Positions 61,690 to 64,000 of a stretch of 64,000 nucleotides of DNA are shown here, piece by piece; the stretch's first letter is position 1; every line of letters begins with the position of its first letter. Below the pieces are notes generated by a model. It had not been told where the DNA came from, searched no databases, and saw nothing but the letters and a program-made list of their open reading frames with translations. The translations under genes were made by a program, and so were the position numbers. This stretch comes from Acetobacteroides hydrogenigenes (lineage in GTDB: Bacteria > Bacteroidota > Bacteroidia > Bacteroidales > ZOR0009), in assembly GCF_004340205.1 (NCBI RefSeq), contig NZ_SLWB01000008.1:62001-126000 (forward strand), given 5' to 3'.

Positions 61690-61905
61690 TCGTTGGTAAT
61701 AACCGACATTCTTATGTAATATGCATTTTACTTACAATCGTAATTCTAATATATAAAGGCTTCGACCCCTCAAAAAGTTTCATTTGCCTACTACTTTGTA
61801 ACCAAATATTTTTGACGTTACTCTCCGTTTTCCTTGTATTTCTAGATACTCAATCAAGGAAGATCGAATTCTCAGGAAAAAGAAAAAGAAATTGATCAGA
61901 AAAAT

Positions 61906-61913
61906 TAACTTTG
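61906..61913 (+). promoter_or_regulatory. -7 promoter element of the NfnA-like gene
   Basis: TAACTTTG matches TANNTTTG, 33 bp before the ATG at 61947. It overlaps the TTG codon at 61911, which argues against that codon as the start. Confidence 0.6.
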
Positions 61914-61946
61914 CCAAACCTATATGAATTAACCGACAGGCTAACA

Positions 61947-62822
61947 ATGTTCAGAATAACAAAAAAAACGCTTTTAGCGCCCAACATCTACCTAATGGAT
62001 GTTTACGCGCCAAGAATCGCAAAAGCGGCAAAACCAGGCCAATTCCTTATAGTAAGAGTACATGAAAAAGGGGAACGTATACCTCTAACCATTTGCGATT
62101 ACAATGTAGAAGAAGGAACCGTAACCATAGTAACACAAACTGTTGGAGCATCAACCAACCTAATTTGCGCTAAAGAAGAAGGAGATGCATTCCTCGATGT
62201 TGTTGGCCCTTTAGGAAGGCCAAGCGAGTTTGTTGAAGAAACCCTAGATGATCTAAAATCAAAGAAAATACTGTTTGTTGCAGGAGGAGTTGGTACGGCT
62301 CCAGTATACCCTCAGGTAAAATGGCTACATCAACAAGGAGTTGATGTTGATGTAATTATTGGAGCAAAAAGTAAAGAACACATCATACTTAACGAGCAAA
62401 TGAGCGCTATAGCCAAAAACGTTTATATTGCAACCGACGATGGCTCGTTAGGGACAAAAGGCCTTGTCACTACTGTTCTTACAGATCTAATCGAAAATAA
62501 GGGGAAAGCCTACGACGTTGTTGTGGCTATCGGCCCAATGATTATGATGAAGTTTGTATCGCTCACCACTAAAAAATACAACATCAAAACTATAGTATCG
62601 CTAAATACTCTTATGGTTGATGGAACAGGTATGTGCGGAGCATGCCGCGTATCTGTAGGTGAAAAGATCCTATTTACCTGCGTTGATGGACCTGAATTTG
62701 ACGGACACCTCGTTAATTTCGATGAAGCAATGCGCCGTCAGATTATGTATAAATCGGCAGAAGGACAAAAGTTGCGCAAGCAAGAAAAGGAATCGGACGA
62801 AAGCTGCCAATGCGAAAAATAG
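61947..62822 (+). CDS. FAD/NAD-binding oxidoreductase, NfnA-like (sulfide dehydrogenase-like subunit)
   Basis: This 291-residue protein of the ferredoxin-NADP reductase superfamily has an FAD domain (GQFLIVRVHEKGERIPLTICD), an NAD(P)-binding domain (ILFVAGGVGTAPVYPQV) and a C-terminal [2Fe-2S] site with CGACRVSVGEKILFTC. It pairs with the GltA-like protein that starts 12 bp later. Together they match NfnAB, which moves electrons between ferredoxin, NADH and NADPH by flavin-based bifurcation, or the equivalent subunits often annotated as glutamate synthase. The start at 61947 is chosen because the TTG at 61911 falls in the promoter. Confidence 0.9.
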   Translation: MFRITKKTLLAPNIYLMDVYAPRIAKAAKPGQFLIVRVHEKGERIPLTICDYNVEEGTVTIVTQTVGASTNLICAKEEGDAFLDVVGPLGRPSEFVEETLDDLKSKKILFVAGGVGTAPVYPQVKWLHQQGVDVDVIIGAKSKEHIILNEQMSAIAKNVYIATDDGSLGTKGLVTTVLTDLIENKGKAYDVVVAIGPMIMMKFVSLTTKKYNIKTIVSLNTLMVDGTGMCGACRVSVGEKILFTCVDGPEFDGHLVNFDEAMRRQIMYKSAEGQKLRKQEKESDESCQCEK

Positions 62823-62834
62823 AGGAATACTAAT

Positions 62835-64000
62835 ATGGCAAATAAAATACCACGAATACCTGTTCGCGAACAAGACCCGAACATCAGAAGAACCAACTTC
62901 GAGGAAGTATCGTATGGCTATAACAGCGAGGAGGCAATGCTCGAAGCCACACGCTGCCTTAACTGCAAAAAGCCTAAATGCGTTACAGCATGCCCAGTAT
63001 CAATCAACATACCTGCATTTATTCAGGAAATAGCCAAAGGAAACTTTGTTGATGCCGCAAAAGTTATAGCAGCAGACAGCAGTCTTCCTGCCGTTTGTGG
63101 TAGAGTTTGCCCTCAAGAGTCGCAATGCGAAGGCGATTGCATTCTTGGCGTAAAATCGGAGCCTGTTGCAATTGGCAAACTTGAGCGCTTTATTGGAGAC
63201 TATGCCAATGAGAACCAACTAAATCTAGCCGAAGTTGCTGCTCCAAATGGATTCAAGGTTGCCATCATAGGTAGTGGTCCTGCAGGATTAGCCTGTGCTA
63301 CAGACCTTGCCAAAATAGGCTACGAAGTCAAAATTTTTGAAGCGCTCCATAAAGCTGGAGGGGTACTAGAATATGGCATTCCTGAGTTTCGCTTGCCTAA
63401 AGAAAAGGTTGTAAAGGCCGAGATCGATAACGTTAGAAGGCTTGGCGTTAAAATTGAAACGGACGTTGTCATAGGTCGAACTGTTACTATTGATGAACTA
63501 ATAAACGAAGAAGGGTACCATGCCGTATTTGTAGGTTCAGGGGCTGGTCTTCCAAAGTTTATGGATATTCCAGGAGAAAATCTAAACGGAGTTGTATCCG
63601 CCAACGAATTTCTTACCAGAACCAACCTAATGAAGGCTTACGATGAATCATACGACACCCCCATTTTTGTTGGAAGCAACGTAGTTGTAGTTGGTGGAGG
63701 TAATGTTGCAATGGATGCAGCACGCACAGCAGCACGTTTAGGTGCTAATGTTACAGTCGTTTATCGCCGCTCAAAGACAGAACTACCTGCACGTGTAGAG
63801 GAAGTTCACCATGCCGAGGAAGAGGGCATCGTTTTCAAGTTGCTCACAAATCCAACAGAGATTATTGGCGACGAAAAAGGATGGGTAAAAGCAATAAAAT
63901 GCATTAAAATGGATCTGGGAGAGCCAGACGCATCTGGACGTAGACGCCCCATTGAAGTTCCAAACTCTGAGTTTGAAGTCAAAACTGACGTCGTAATCAT
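62835..64000 (+). CDS. gltA: NADPH-dependent glutamate synthase small-subunit-like protein, NfnB-like (3' truncated)
   Basis: The frame starts at ATG 62835 and runs off the right edge after 388 codons with no stop. N-terminal cysteines CLNCKKPKCVTACP and a second set CGRVCPQESQCEGDC bind [4Fe-4S] clusters (family knowledge). FAD binding is at VAIIGSGPAGLACATDL (about 142) and NADPH binding at VVVVGGGNVAMDAARTAARLG (about 285). Full-length homologues are about 460-470 residues, so some 75-80 residues are missing. With the gene before it, it forms the NfnAB pair, which links NAD(P)H pools to ferredoxin and thus to the hydrogenase at the left edge. Confidence 0.93.
   Translation, partial: MANKIPRIPVREQDPNIRRTNFEEVSYGYNSEEAMLEATRCLNCKKPKCVTACPVSINIPAFIQEIAKGNFVDAAKVIAADSSLPAVCGRVCPQESQCEGDCILGVKSEPVAIGKLERFIGDYANENQLNLAEVAAPNGFKVAIIGSGPAGLACATDLAKIGYEVKIFEALHKAGGVLEYGIPEFRLPKEKVVKAEIDNVRRLGVKIETDVVIGRTVTIDELINEEGYHAVFVGSGAGLPKFMDIPGENLNGVVSANEFLTRTNLMKAYDESYDTPIFVGSNVVVVGGGNVAMDAARTAARLGANVTVVYRRSKTELPARVEEVHHAEEEGIVFKLLTNPTEIIGDEKGWVKAIKCIKMDLGEPDASGRRRPIEVPNSEFEVKTDVVI

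Noticed and set aside
61674-61895. 73-codon plus-strand membrane-protein-like frame
   Set aside because: It overlaps the start of the LuxR-type gene and the NfnA promoter region; hydrophobic content is explained by T-rich DNA.
61911-61946. TTG 61911 as start of the NfnA-like gene
   Set aside because: The codon is part of the -7 box TAACTTTG, so the mRNA starts downstream of it.
1-64000. tRNA, rRNA, known riboswitches, insertion sequences or prophage genes
   Set aside because: I looked through the larger gaps for these and saw none I could support by eye; a covariance-model search (tRNA and Rfam families) over the window would be decisive.

Overview
The window is a contiguous piece of a Bacteroidota chromosome, most likely an anaerobic, hydrogen-metabolising member of the Bacteroidales. 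The evidence is the gene families (DUF4199, DUF5063, DUF6261, OMP beta-barrel TonB-dependent receptors, an SpeD-SpeE fusion, Bacteroidota-type curli genes) and the promoters, which carry the Bacteroidota -7 element TANNTTTG instead of the E. coli -10. The genus cannot be named from the sequence. No tRNA, rRNA, transposase, phage gene or true CRISPR array was seen. Both edges cut a gene.

Layout. 2-4425: hydrogenase operon with a PAS-linked sensory [FeFe] hydrogenase, a SpoIIE-type phosphatase, a [2Fe-2S] ferredoxin and a catalytic-type [FeFe] hydrogenase. 4580-10048: small membrane proteins, an HTH regulator, a two-domain secreted hydrolase and a NYN-LOTUS protein. 10061-10567: two copies of a promoter/leader/terminator cassette that look like paired small RNAs. 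10867-13180: polyamine genes (SpeD-SpeE fusion and an agmatinase-type enzyme). 13238-20604: mixed cell-envelope genes, an AraC-GyrI regulator and a gluzincin peptidase. 21289-28038: TonB receptor, MFS carrier, HemN and protoporphyrinogen oxidase, which together suggest porphyrin uptake and late haem synthesis. 28598-33807: RNA-modification and processing genes and small exported hydrolases. 34218-39252: TonB receptor, YaaA, TsaD. 39301-46776: TamB, ExbB, ExbD, TonB and PgeF. 46850-60493: an aminotransferase, then a curli-type amyloid locus with three curlin-like subunits, csgE, csgF, an enlarged csgG and a lipoprotein. 60577-61689: a convergent LuxR-type regulator with a degenerate receiver. 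61947-64000: NfnAB/GltA-type flavoprotein pair, running off the right edge.

How the genes fit together. The hydrogenases at the left edge and the NfnAB-like pair at the right edge both belong to anaerobic redox balancing between ferredoxin, NAD(P)H and H2. ExbB/ExbD/TonB could energise the two TonB-dependent receptors. The three curlin genes share one promoter design with identical spacing (TATGGAAA, 2 bp, CCTAATTG, 21 bp, TAMCTTTG), so they form a small regulon. The degenerate-receiver LuxR protein beside csgEFG is an obvious candidate regulator and resembles E. coli CsgD in architecture.

The most unusual signal is not a gene. Five intergenic arrays of unrelated sequence (5483-5755, 20777-21196, 28076-28374, 36937-37192, 53134-53362) all have a period of 21 or 41-42 bp, which is two or four turns of B-DNA. 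Together with the twin cassettes at 10 kb, whose four GTTA sites are spaced 11-10-11 bp, these are the best candidates here for something undescribed.
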